Shown piece by piece: positions 33,381-43,680 of a stretch of 64,000 bases of DNA; the first letter of the stretch is position 1; each line of letters opens with the position of its first letter. The translations under genes were made by a program, and so were the position numbers. The notes beneath the pieces were generated by a model that was given only the letters and a program-made list of their open reading frames with translations, had not been told where the DNA came from and did not search any database. The DNA comes from Siphonodentalium dalli (lineage: Eukaryota; Mollusca; Scaphopoda; Gadilida; Siphonodentaliidae): the NCBI GenBank assembly GCA_032622095.1, contig CP136065.1:52945949-53009948 (forward strand). Reading direction: 5' to 3'.

Positions 33381-36259
33381 TTTGGTGTTGCCCAGGTTAA
33401 AATTATCTGAAACCTTCTGCTGTGGACATTCGGTGGGAATAGAGAATGCTCTTGTTCAAAGTGTTACACCTATTCTCAAAATTGTTTATCCACATGACAT
33501 CACAAAACGGCATTCTTAACACATGGATATTAAGTAGTGGCCCAACTTGTCGGAGTGATTGTCATTTTGTTTATCGCAATTAATTACTAGAATTTTACTA
33601 GAATTTGTTTAATCTCAATAAAAAACCGTACATATGCATACAGTATTTGAGATAAAATATATGAATAAGTTTACATGTGAAATTAATATTTACAAGTGAT
33701 CAAGCACATTACATATATACAAGAAACACAATCAATTCTCGCCATTAACATCGGCATTTATTATCATGTATTCGTCCAACCAATAAAGAATTATTTAGTT
33801 ATCCACAACTGAGCGTACTTCAGACGTTATCATTTTTAAATCGTACAATCGACGTGGTTGGAATTGATGTTTGTCTTGTTTTTGTTTTTGTGATTGGTTT
33901 TAAATATTTTTAATGGGATCAAAATATGAACATTAGTTCAAAATACGACAATTAGGTTTTACATATAGAGATGTATAAATGAATCTAGTGTGTTAGACTA
34001 ATATTTTTGGGACATCTAGTCATATGTCCATGAAGAAACATATATTTTAAAGACAGGCCCAGGTGCGCCTCTGTTCATGGTGTTATACTGGCTAATTATT
34101 CTCAGCTTAAAATAAATGTTGCTATATATCAGCTATACATGTGCCCGACACAGAGCGATATTTTAAGTTCTAAACAATGAAATAAATCCCCTGTATCGGG
34201 CAGATGTATCCGATACAGAGGATTTCTTTCATTTTTAAGATGCCAGTATTGGATAATCGTGAAAAGTCATATGCTAGTGCATGTTTTCTTTTAACTCAGA
34301 AGAAACTAAATTTGACTGCACACTGTGATCACTATTTTTGAACAGGCCTATCCATTTCAAATGTCCCTCGTTTTGCAAGAATATATGTATCTCTTAAATA
34401 GAATGACAAATAAACTTTAATGCTTTCTTCCATGTATCTGTTTTTGCTGGCTTACTATATGAATATCCCTATATAAATATGACAATTGAGAAGATAAAAT
34501 TGTTCAAGTGACTTAATTTGTCAAAGTTGTGAAATTTGAACGCCAAAAATTGCTTAGAACGAATTGGAGATTACTATATTTTATTTTGGTGGATATCGGT
34601 GACTAAAACATTCTTATCAATGTTATTTCTCCTCTACTCTCCATTCCTGACCTATATATATAAATGCACCAAATGTGCCGTCTTTAACCCACGTGATTTG
34701 ATTCCTCGTATCATTCGAGTTGAACGTGTATGAATTTGGTGGAAATTAGTGCTAAACATATTTGAATCAGCTTTGGCGTCCCTCCATCTCTGTGCACCCC
34801 TGACTCGAACGGTGCCATATCATAGAGATGTTTATTTATAAGTTTGGTGGAAATCAGCGACAAATATATTTCATCAGTTTTTGCTGCCCCCACCCTGTTC
34901 TTCCCCTGACAACAACAGCGTCACTTTATAAAATTTTAACCCACACCATTATCTTCCTCCTGAAAAATACCCCATTCAGATCCATTTGGTGCTAGATGGT
35001 CCCCCGTGAAGTTCTATAGAACAGACAGACATTAGCAAATGTAGTCACCAAATATGGCGTCTTTAACCGACATGATTTGATTCCTCGTGTTATTGGAGAA
35101 GAACGTGTATGGATTTGGTGGAATTGGCGCTAAACTTATTTTTTATCAGTTTTTGTGACCCTCCCTTCCCTATCCCTGAATCAAGCGACTCCACTTTTGT
35201 CATCTTTACATAACACAATTGGACCCATTATGAAGATGACTATAAATAAAAACGATGGAAATAGGCGACTAACTAAATTCTCATCAAATTTAGTGCCCCC
35301 ATTTCTCACCAAACGGCACCAATTTGGCGTATTTAGACCACACGATTAGATTCCTTGTATCCCGAAGATGAATATGTAATAATTTGCTGGAAATCGGCGC
35401 TAAAAATATTTGTTATCAATTTGTGTGTCCCTCTCTCCCTCCATGCACCCCGACTCGAGCATTTGACATCGTTAAACGACACAATTAGACTCCTGATATG
35501 ATAACTTATGAATAATAATCTCACTGATATCACTGAGATTATTATTCATAAGTTTGGTGGTAATCGGCGACTAAACAAATTCTTATCAAATTTAGTGCCC
35601 CCCCCCATCTCTCACACAAGTGGCTCCAATTGGGCGCATTCAAGTTTAAGGCACATGATTATATTCCTCGTATCTTGGAGAAGAATGTGTATCAATTTGA
35701 CACTTGACAGCTTTGGACCGCGCCATTAGACTCCTGATTTCATGGAGATGGTTATGTATAAGTTTGGCGGTAATCGGCAATTAAAAAAATTCTTATAAAC
35801 TGTAGTGCCTCCTCACCATCTCTCACCAAACGACACCAAATTGGCGTCTCTAAATCACACGATTAGATTCCTTGTATCGTAGGGAAGAATGTGTATCAAT
35901 TTGGTGGAAATCGGTGCTTAAAATATTCCATCAGTTTTTGGTGCCCCTCTCCCTTCCGTGCACCCCTGACTCGAACGGCGCCACTTTTGACATATTTAAA
36001 CCACGCAATTATATTCACCATATCATGGAGATCATTATGTATAAGTTTGGTGGATATCGGCGATAAAAACAGTTTTTCTGTCCTCCCCCTTTTCTGCCCC
36101 TGACAACAACAGCGTCACTTTAGACATTTATAACCAGCACAATTATCTTTCTCGGAAAAAGTTACCCCTGTTAGACCCATTTGGTGCAGTCTACACGGTC
36201 CCCTGTGAATTTCCATCGAACACAGACAGAAGACAGACATTCGCAAATATAGATATAGA
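33381..36259 (+). mobile_element. Family D Helitron-like element, copy 3 (5'-trimmed)
   Basis: It begins inside the first terminus (GTTGCCCAGGTTAAA) and has lost the CTAGCAGGG tip. The non-tandem part runs to about 34500 and the ~150-bp monomers to about 36210. Then come a CAGACAGA remnant and ATTCGCAAATATAGATATAG, ending at 36259. Two local palindromes absent from sister copies lie inside it (about 34166-34235 and 35498-35550). There is no coding potential beyond monomer-derived ORFs. Confidence 0.75.
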
Positions 36260-36273
36260 TACTTTTAACAAAA

Positions 36274-36712
36274 ATTCAATTTCAAATGATCAATTTGAAG
36301 GAAAATATCATTATCCCTTTTAACCAATGTATGCTAGTACTATAACAACAACTCTTTACCCTCACAATATGAGATATGTTCGAATTATGAACAAAAGTGG
36401 TTTAAAAAAAACAACAACCAATAGACAGTTTGACAGGAAATATTAAAAGAATACACACTGCATTATCTAGACTATGAACTCAACTAGGATATTCGGTCCG
36501 TCTATACCGTTTGAAATCATGACTGTCTGCAAGAAAATAAATAGAACATTTTTCATTGTATATAATTTTTTTTTGGCAGCTAATTTATTTTTTAAAACCA
36601 TATCTCTCATATTGTGAGGGTAAACACGTGTTTTTTTATAATACTATAACATACATTGGTCATAAGGGATAATGATTTTCCCTTCAAATTGACGGTTTGA
36701 AATTGAGATTAT
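36274..36712. mobile_element. MITE G with ~100-bp inverted termini
   Basis: The left arm 36276-36376 pairs with the right arm 36600-36712. Matching blocks include CAATTTGAAGG with CCTTCAAATTG, ATCATTATCCCTT with AAGGGATAATGAT, ACCAATGTATG with CATACATTGGT, and TTACCCTCACAATATGAGA with TCTCATATTGTGAGGGTAA. The interior is AT-rich and non-coding. Only one copy is seen in the window. Confidence 0.9.
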
Positions 36713-37661
36713 TTGAAACTTCAGGAGTGGGGGCGCCTCATAATAAGAAAGCAGAGCTGTCACTTTAAAGAATCGGCCGTATAGCTGAACATGAACGCTA
36801 GCGTACTCTTGGTTTAAAATTGCCATGTATTATGCTTATTTTCGTTTCAGCCGATTCACGACATTAATTAATTGTGTCGGTAACTATATAGGTCAATTTT
36901 CGAAAGTTCGATATGATATATCTTAATGATATCCGAATAATAGAATGCGGTGAAGTGTCGGGCATTTTAACATAATGCTAGACGATTACTGTTGTATACA
37001 AAGGTCAAGAGTGGAAACAAATGTTGTTTAAAGGTGCGCAAGCATGCTGGGCAAGCTTTCTGTACGCAATTTCTCCAAAGGGGGCGCGTGGTGGAGGGAA
37101 GGTGGGGGGGGGGGGCAAACCTCTACACACCAAACACGTATACTGTTCGTTGGGTGGGTTACCTTTGTCAGAACCGCGTTAGACTTTTGTGTCGTATTTA
37201 ATACATGTAGGCGTGTACTTAGTTGCACTCAGCGTGTATATACAGCATGTTGGGATTCGGCTGCAAAAGGGTGAACTCCCTCCATGCAGCTGCGGTATCA
37301 TAACGGCGAGGTGGTTAATTATTAGAGACCTTTCGCAAAATCACGAATACGATTATGGATATGGACAATATCCTGCCAGTATACGGCCACAATTCGATCT
37401 TTACGCACGGGGTTTCTTATGTGAAACGAAATATACCCCACCCAGTTTAATTATGCGCAGATGTGTCACCGGTCCTGCTTGGGGACGCTCTAACATTATC
37501 CGTGTGAAGTATAACACACGGATATAACATGGGATCTGAAAGAGACTTTTTCCATCAAATATATGTGTAGCTTAATAAAGTGGGCCATATATATGCCGTC
37601 TCACCAATTAACCATCGTAGGTAAATTGTGATGGTGTCCACCTTACACGGACAATATATGG
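36713..37661. other. Intergenic with short hairpins
   Basis: No gene is recognised. A perfect 10-bp stem TATCCGTGTG/CACACGGATA lies at about 37497-37524, and a G run at about 37101-37116. The 16-mer AGACCTTTCGCAAAAT at 37326-37341 recurs inverted at 42200-42215, outside the foldback element. The segment at 36846-36900 is duplicated at 43496-43550. Confidence 0.6.
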
Positions 37662-37679
37662 GGGTGTGACTAAACACCG

Positions 37680-37755
37680 CCCGGACGAGCCCGGACCAGC
37701 CCGGACCAGCCCGGACAAGCCCGGACGAGCCGGACCAGCCCGGACCAGCCCGGAC
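37680..37755 (+). repeat. Left terminal CCCGGACCAG run
   Basis: About seven decamers of CCCGGACCAG/CCCGGACGAG type follow the left terminal repeat directly. The matching run on the right end (42077-42155, complementary) has about eight. Confidence 0.95.
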
Positions 37756-40700
37756 CCCCCATATGGACTATATGAGTGATTGTAAGGGCAATATAAGTGC
37801 AGGGGTGTCATGGAAACCCACTCAGGGTCGCTATTAACCCTCAAAATGCCGGCATCGGCGAAAATGTTCGCCGCGAAATGAAGCTAACAGCCCGGACCGC
37901 CCCTGCTGCGTCCAGGTGGGATTTTAGTATCCATACCTGTGCGGGGGTGTTAATGAAACACAAATACGCACGGAGAGTGGTCAAGGTCAAACGGAAGTGC
38001 CGCTTATTAACCCCTAAACTTCCCAGATTCAGCCAGAATTAAAAAATTGCGCCCCCAATAAACAAATTCACAGCCCGGACCCCCTTAATGTCCTCGTACT
38101 TCTAATAACTCCTTACATATGTGTTGTGGGACTACCCTCGACTAGACTCAAGAAGATTCAAGGGCGAGTCGCCCACGAATGCCTGGCAATTAACCCCCAA
38201 AATGCCGCCATCGCCGATTATGTTTACCCATAACGACGCTGACAGCCCGGACCATCCAAGTCAAGCCCGGACCCCCCATATGGACTATATGAGTGATTTT
38301 AATGGCAATATAAGTGTAGGGGTGTCATGGAAACCCACTCAGGGTCGCTATTAACCCTCAAAATGCCGGCATCGGCGAAAATGTTCGCCGTGAAATGAAG
38401 CTAACAGCCCGGACCGCCCCTGCTGCGTCCAGGTATGATTTTAGTATCGATTCATGTACGAGGGTGTTAATGAAACCCAAATATGCACGGAGAGTGGTCA
38501 AGGTCAAACGGAAGTGCCGCTTATTAACCCCTAAACTTCCCAGATTCAGCCAGAATAAAAAAATTGCGCCCCCAATAAACAAATTCACAGCCCGGACCCC
38601 CTTAATGTCCTCGTACTTCTAATAACTCCTTACATATGTATTGTGGAACTACCCTCGACTAGACTCAAGAAGATTCAAGGGCGAGTCGCCCACGAATGCC
38701 TGGCAATTCACCCCCAAAATGCCGCCATCGCCGATTATGTTTACCGATAACGACGCTGACAGCCCGGACCAGCCCGGACCATCCAAGTCCAGCCCGGACC
38801 CCCCATATGGACTATATGAGTGATTTTAATGGCAATATAAGTGCAGGGTTGTCATGGAAACCCACTCAGGGTTGCTATTAACCCTCAAAATGCCGGCATC
38901 GGCGAAAATGTTCGCCGTGAAATGAAGCTAACAGCCCGGACGGCCCCTGCTGCGTCCAGGTATGATTTTAGTATCGATTCATGTACGAGGGTGTTAATGA
39001 AACCCAAATACGCACGGAGAGTGATCAAGGTCAAACGGAAGTGTGCCACTTATTAACCCCTAAACTTCCCAGATTCAGCCAGAATTAAAAAATTGCGCCC
39101 CCAATAAACAAATTCACAGCCCGGACCCCCTTAATGTCCTCGTACTTCTAATAACTCCTTACATATGTGTTGTGGGACTACCCTCGACTAGACTCAAGAA
39201 GATTCAAGGGCGAGTCGCCCACGAATGCCTGGCAATTAACCCCCAAAATGCCGCCATCGCCGATTATGTTTACCCATAACGACGCTGACAGCCCGGACCA
39301 TCCAAGTCCAGCCCGGACCCCCCATATGGACTATATGAGTGATTTTAATGGCAATATAAGTGCAGGGTTGTCATGGAAACCCACTCAGGGTTGCTATTAA
39401 CCCTCAAAATGCCGGCATCGGCGAAAATGTTCGCCGTGAAATGAAGCTAACAGCCCGGACGGCCCCTGCTGCGTCCAGGTATGATTTTAGTATCGATTCA
39501 TGTACGAGGGTGTTAATGAAACCCAAATACGCACGGAGAGTGATCAAGGTCAAACGGAAGTGCCACTTATTAACCCCTAAACTTCCCAGATTCAGCCAGA
39601 ATTAAAAAATTGCGCCCCCAATAAACAAATTCACAGCCCGGACCCCCTTAATGTCCTCGTACTTCTAATAACTCCTTACATATGTGTTGTGGGACTACCC
39701 TCGACTAGACTCAAGAAGATTCAAGGGGAGTCGCCTACGAATGCCTGGAAATTAACCCCCAAAATGCCGCCATCGCCGATTATGTTTACCGATAACGACG
39801 CTGACAGCCCGGACCAGCCCGGACCATCCAAGTCCAGCCCGGACCCCCCATATGGACTATATGAGTGATTTTAATGGCAATATAAGTGCAGGGTTGTCAT
39901 GGAAACCCACTCAGGCTTGCTATTAACCCTCAAAATGCCGGCATCGGCGAAAATGTTCGCCGTGAAATGAAGCTAACAGCCCGGACCGCCCCTGCTGCGT
40001 CCAGGTATGATTTTAGTATCGATTCATGTACGAGGGTGATAATGAAACCCAAATACGCACGGAGAGTGATCAAGGTCAAACGGAAGTGCCGCTTATTAAC
40101 CCCTTAAACTTCCCAGATTCAGCCAGAATAAACAAATTGCGCCCCCAATAAACAAATTCACAGCCCGGACCCCCTTAATGTCCTCGTACTTCTAATAACT
40201 CCTTACATATGTGTTGTGGAACTACCCTCGACTAGACTCAAGAAGATTCAAGGGCGAGTCGCCCACGAATGCCTGGCAATTAACCCCCAAAATGCCGCCA
40301 TCGCCGATTATGTTTACCCATAACGACGCTGACAGCCCGGACCATCCAAGTCCAGCCCGGACCCCCCATATGGACTATATGAGTGATTTTAATGGCAATA
40401 TAAGTGCAGGGGTGTCATGGAAACCCACTCAGGGTTGCTATTAACCCTCAAAATGCCGGCATCGGCGAAAATGTTCGCCGTGAAATGAAGCTAACAGCCC
40501 GGACCGCCCCTGCTGCGTCCAGGTATGATTTTAGTATCGATTCATGTACGAGGGAGTTAATGAAACCCAAATACGCACGGAGAGTGGTCAAGGTCAAACG
40601 GAAGTGCCGCTTATTAACCCCTAAACTTCCCAGATTCAGCCAGAATTAAAAAATTGCGCCCCCAATAAACAAATTCACAGCCCGGACCCCCTTAATGTCT

Positions 40701-40858
40701 TCGTACTTCTAATAACTCCTTACATATGTGTTGTGGAACTACCCTCGACTAGACTCAAGAAGATTCAAGGGCGAGTCGCCCACGAATGCCTGGCAATTAA
40801 CCCCCAAAATGCCGCCATCGCCGATTATGTTTACCGATAACGACGCTGACAGCCCGGA
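37747..40858 (+). repeat. Left arm: six ~519-bp higher-order repeat units
   Basis: Units start at about 37747, 38264, 38791, 39310, 39836 and 40354, with lengths of 517 to 527 bp. In the unit at 38791 the CCCGGACC boxes fall at offsets 0, 142, 327 and 499, giving three monomers of 142, 185 and 172 bp plus a 20-bp spacer. Each monomer carries ATTAACCC-(C/T)-AAA followed by a GCC-rich palindromic stretch (such as GCCGGCATCGGCGAAAATG) and ends in CAG. The outermost unit has private variants shared with the outermost right-arm unit. Length differences come from an extra CCCGGACCAG. Confidence 0.95.
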
Positions 40859-42155
40859 TACTAAAATCATACCTGGACGCAGCAGGGGCGGTCCGGGCTG
40901 TTAGCTTCATTTCACGGCGAACATTTTCGCCGATGCCGGCATTTTGAGGGTTAATAGCAACCCTGAGTGGGTTTCCATGACACCCCTGCACTTATATTGC
41001 CCTTACAATCACTCATATAGTCCATATGGGGGGTCCGGGCTGGACTTGGATGGTCCGGGCTGGTCCGGGCTGTCAGCGTCGTTATCGGTAAACATAATCG
41101 GCGATGGCGGCATTTTGGGGGTTAATTGCCAGGCATTCGTGGGCGACTCGCCCTTGAATCTTCTTGAGTCTAGTCGAGGGTAGTTCCACAACACATATGT
41201 AAGGAGTTATTAGAAGTACGAGGACATTAAGGGGGTCCGGGCTGTGAATTTGTTTATTGGGGGCGCAATTTTTTAATTCTGGCTGAATCTGGGAAGTTTA
41301 GGGGTTAATAAGCGGCACTTCCGTTTGACCTTGACCACTCTCCGTGCGTATTTGGGTTTCATTAACACCCTCGTACATGAATCGATACTAAAATCATACC
41401 TGGACGCAGCAGGGGCGGTCCGGGCTGTTAGCTTCATTTCACGGCGAACATTTTCGCCGATGCCGGCATTTTGAGGGTTAATAGCGACCCTGAGTGGGTT
41501 TCCATGACACCCCTGCACTTATATTGCCATTAAAATCACTCATATAGTCCATATGGGGGGTCCGGGCTGGACTTGGATGGTCCGGGCTGTCAGCGTCGTT
41601 ATGGGTAAACATAATCGGCGATGGCGGCATTTTGGGGGTTAATTGCCAGGCATTCGTGGGCGACTCGCCCTTGAATCTTCTTGAGTCTAGTCGAGGGTAG
41701 TCCCACAACACATATGTAAGGATTTATTAGAAGTACGAGGACATTAAGGGGGTCCGGGCTGTGAATTTGTTTATTGGGGGCGCAATTTTTTAATTCTGGC
41801 TGAATCTGGGAAGTTTAGGGGTTAATAAGCGGCACTTCCGTTTGACCTTGACCACTCTCCGTGCGTATTTGGGTTTCATTAACACCCCCGCACAGGTATG
41901 GATACTAAAATCCCACCTGGACGCAGCAGGGGCGGTCCGGGCTGTTAGCTTCATTTCGCGGCGAACATTTTCGCCGATGCCGGCATTTTGAGGGTTAATA
42001 GCGACCCTGAGTGGGTTTCCATGACACCCCTGCACTTATATTGCCCTTACAATCACTCATATAGTCCATATGGGGGGTCCGGGCTGGTCCGGGCTGGTCC
42101 GGGCTGGTCCGGGCTGGTCCGGGCTGGTCCGGGCTGGTCCGGGCTGGTCCGGGCG
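40859..42155 (-). repeat. Right arm: inverted ~519-bp repeat units
   Basis: After the junction at about 40858 (CAGCCCGGA|TACTAAAATC) the same units run on the minus strand, about two and a half in number, with ~517-bp spacing. The outermost unit shares private changes (GGTGGGATTTTAGTATCC, CCTGTGCGGGGGTG) with the outermost left unit. Confidence 0.95.
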
Positions 42156-42171
42156 GTGTTTAGTCACACCG

Positions 42172-42780
42172 ATATATGGTATCCGTTATCGTAGTAGTCA
42201 TTTTGCGAAAGGTCTATATTGAGGGCCTGGTGCGGATTCCGGTCACATTTACTCTCGCCCATTGTGTGAGGCAATATATAACAAGTTTTAAGCTGGGATG
42301 AGTAAACGGTGCATTGTGGAGACTGTCCTGTGCTACACGTACTATACTATGTTGATGTGCGTTGTACCGGGTGTGCTTCTTCATTAGCCAATGCCCTCCC
42401 TTTAGCCACCATGCAATCAGTACACGCAGTATCGAGTATGCACGCAATACCGTCCGCACTCGGTCAATTTTCGAACTGTTCTCGAAATGTTCACGGCACC
42501 GTAATCAGGATGGCCTGCAGACCACTATATGTAAATTTGGTCGCGATCGGAGATAAAAATACATTTACGACATTGAACACCCCTCCCTCGCGCAGCGGTC
42601 AATAATCGGACCATGTAGATATGAAATCAGTTGCTCTATACATCAGAAACTCTGTCCCTTTACATAAAAGGGTTCCAGAGATAGATATACTACCCGTGTG
42701 ACACAATGTGAGGGGTCGGTTTCAGGATCATAACTCCAAAACGTACCAACGTATCAATAGCCTTACTCCCATCTATTGTA
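42172..42780. other. Intergenic, nothing recognised
   Basis: ORFs on both strands overlap (42214-42459 minus, 42309-42605 plus) without recognisable domains. No gene is called. Confidence 0.35.
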
Positions 42781-42782
42781 GA

Positions 42783-43080
42783 AATGTCACACACTGAACA
42801 CATGAGCATGCATACCTCTGGTATTTCTTGAAATATAATTTAACAAAATTAATAATAGAGAAAAATAACAAACATAAATACAATTTAGTATATGCTTCCC
42901 CATTAAATAGTGGGAAATTGCCGTGGCGTAGAGCGTTATATCCATCGCCTGGCCCGACTCGATGGATAACATTGACCGACTCGATGGATAACACTGACCG
43001 ACTCGATGGATAACACAATAGTATTACTTTTTCGGAGATTACTTCCGGTTTATAGCGGCGAATCACATTAAGTTTCAAAG
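42783..43080. repeat. Dispersed repeat O copy 1 with 22-bp triplication
   Basis: The stretch TTCTTGAAATATA-TTTAA through AACAAACATAAATACAAT (about 42825-42893) is repeated at 43570-43630. A 22-bp unit, GACTCGATGGATAACACTGACC, written as GACTCGATGGATAAC plus A(C/T)TGACC, occurs three times at about 42956-43017. Confidence 0.85.
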
Positions 43081-43195
43081 CGTATCAATAACAGCCGGAC
43101 TATTGTTTTAATTATTGATTTTCACGGTTCATAAACTGTTATTTAATTGTTATAATGTTAACTATTTGTTTTAATATATTCTTATCACTAAATTA

Positions 43196-43439
43196 TGTAT
43201 TCGTGGGTGCAAGGTATTTTGCAGCCCTTTAGTGGTTTTGGAGATTAAACGTAAGCAGGTAACCTGAAATTCACTTTTCGCTCAGATTTCCTCGAAATTC
43301 GCGGAATAAAAAAATTTTGACGAGTGGAAGTTGTGAGAAGTGTCCCCGCGTGGACCGAGTGCGAATTTCTAGGTTTCACGTCCCACGGTTTAGATTTTGC
43401 AGCCGCTCGTGGAAATTCTGTACTTTCTTGCACCCACTC
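43196..43439. mobile_element. Possible MITE, GGGTGCAAG termini
   Basis: CGTGGGTGCAAGGTA on the left and TTTCTTGCACCCAC on the right are inverted repeats about 240 bp apart. TTTTGCAGCC occurs near both ends. There is no second copy in the window. Confidence 0.55.
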
Positions 43440-43495
43440 ATGAGATAATTCGGGTATTCAACCAAAACTCGTAGGTATTCTCTATATACTTCCAT

Positions 43496-43680
43496 GTTTC
43501 AGCCAATTCCCGACATTAATTAATTGTGTCGGTAACTCGGTCAATGTGAGCGTTCTATGCCTCTGGCAGTTCTTGAAATATAGTTTAATAAAATTAATAT
43601 TAGAGAACAATAACAAACATAAATACAATATACTTCCATATTAAAAGATGGAAGTATAATAATCCGCGTAACCACAGTGC
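43496..43680. repeat. Dispersed repeat O copy 2, fused to a 36.8-kb repeat
   Basis: CGACATTAATTAATTGTGTC and flanks match 36855-36880. The next stretch (CTTGAAATATAGTTTAATAA onward) matches 42825-42893. A short hairpin (ATACTTCCATATTAAAAGAT with its partner) follows at about 43628-43658. Confidence 0.75.

Larger units (their letters stand above)
37662..42171. mobile_element. 4.5-kb foldback element with higher-order-repeat arms
   Basis: The element starts GGGTGTGACTAAACACCGCC and ends with the inverse (GGCGGTGTTTAGTCACACCG). A perfect 8-bp duplication ATATATGG sits at 37654-37661 and 42172-42179. The left arm (to about 40858) has six copies of a ~519-bp higher-order repeat. The right arm has about two and a half copies in inverted orientation. 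Each outer end also carries a run of the 10-mer CCCGGACCAG. There is no transposase; conserved short ORFs in the units follow from repeat identity. Foldback-type elements (Drosophila FB, Galileo, sea urchin TU) have this architecture. Confidence 0.85.

Noticed and set aside
37797-42035. Repeated ~77-81 codon ORFs on both arms that look like a conserved protein family
   Set aside because: They recur only because the 519-bp units are nearly identical. They change frame or stop with single-base differences between units, and no domain is recognisable.
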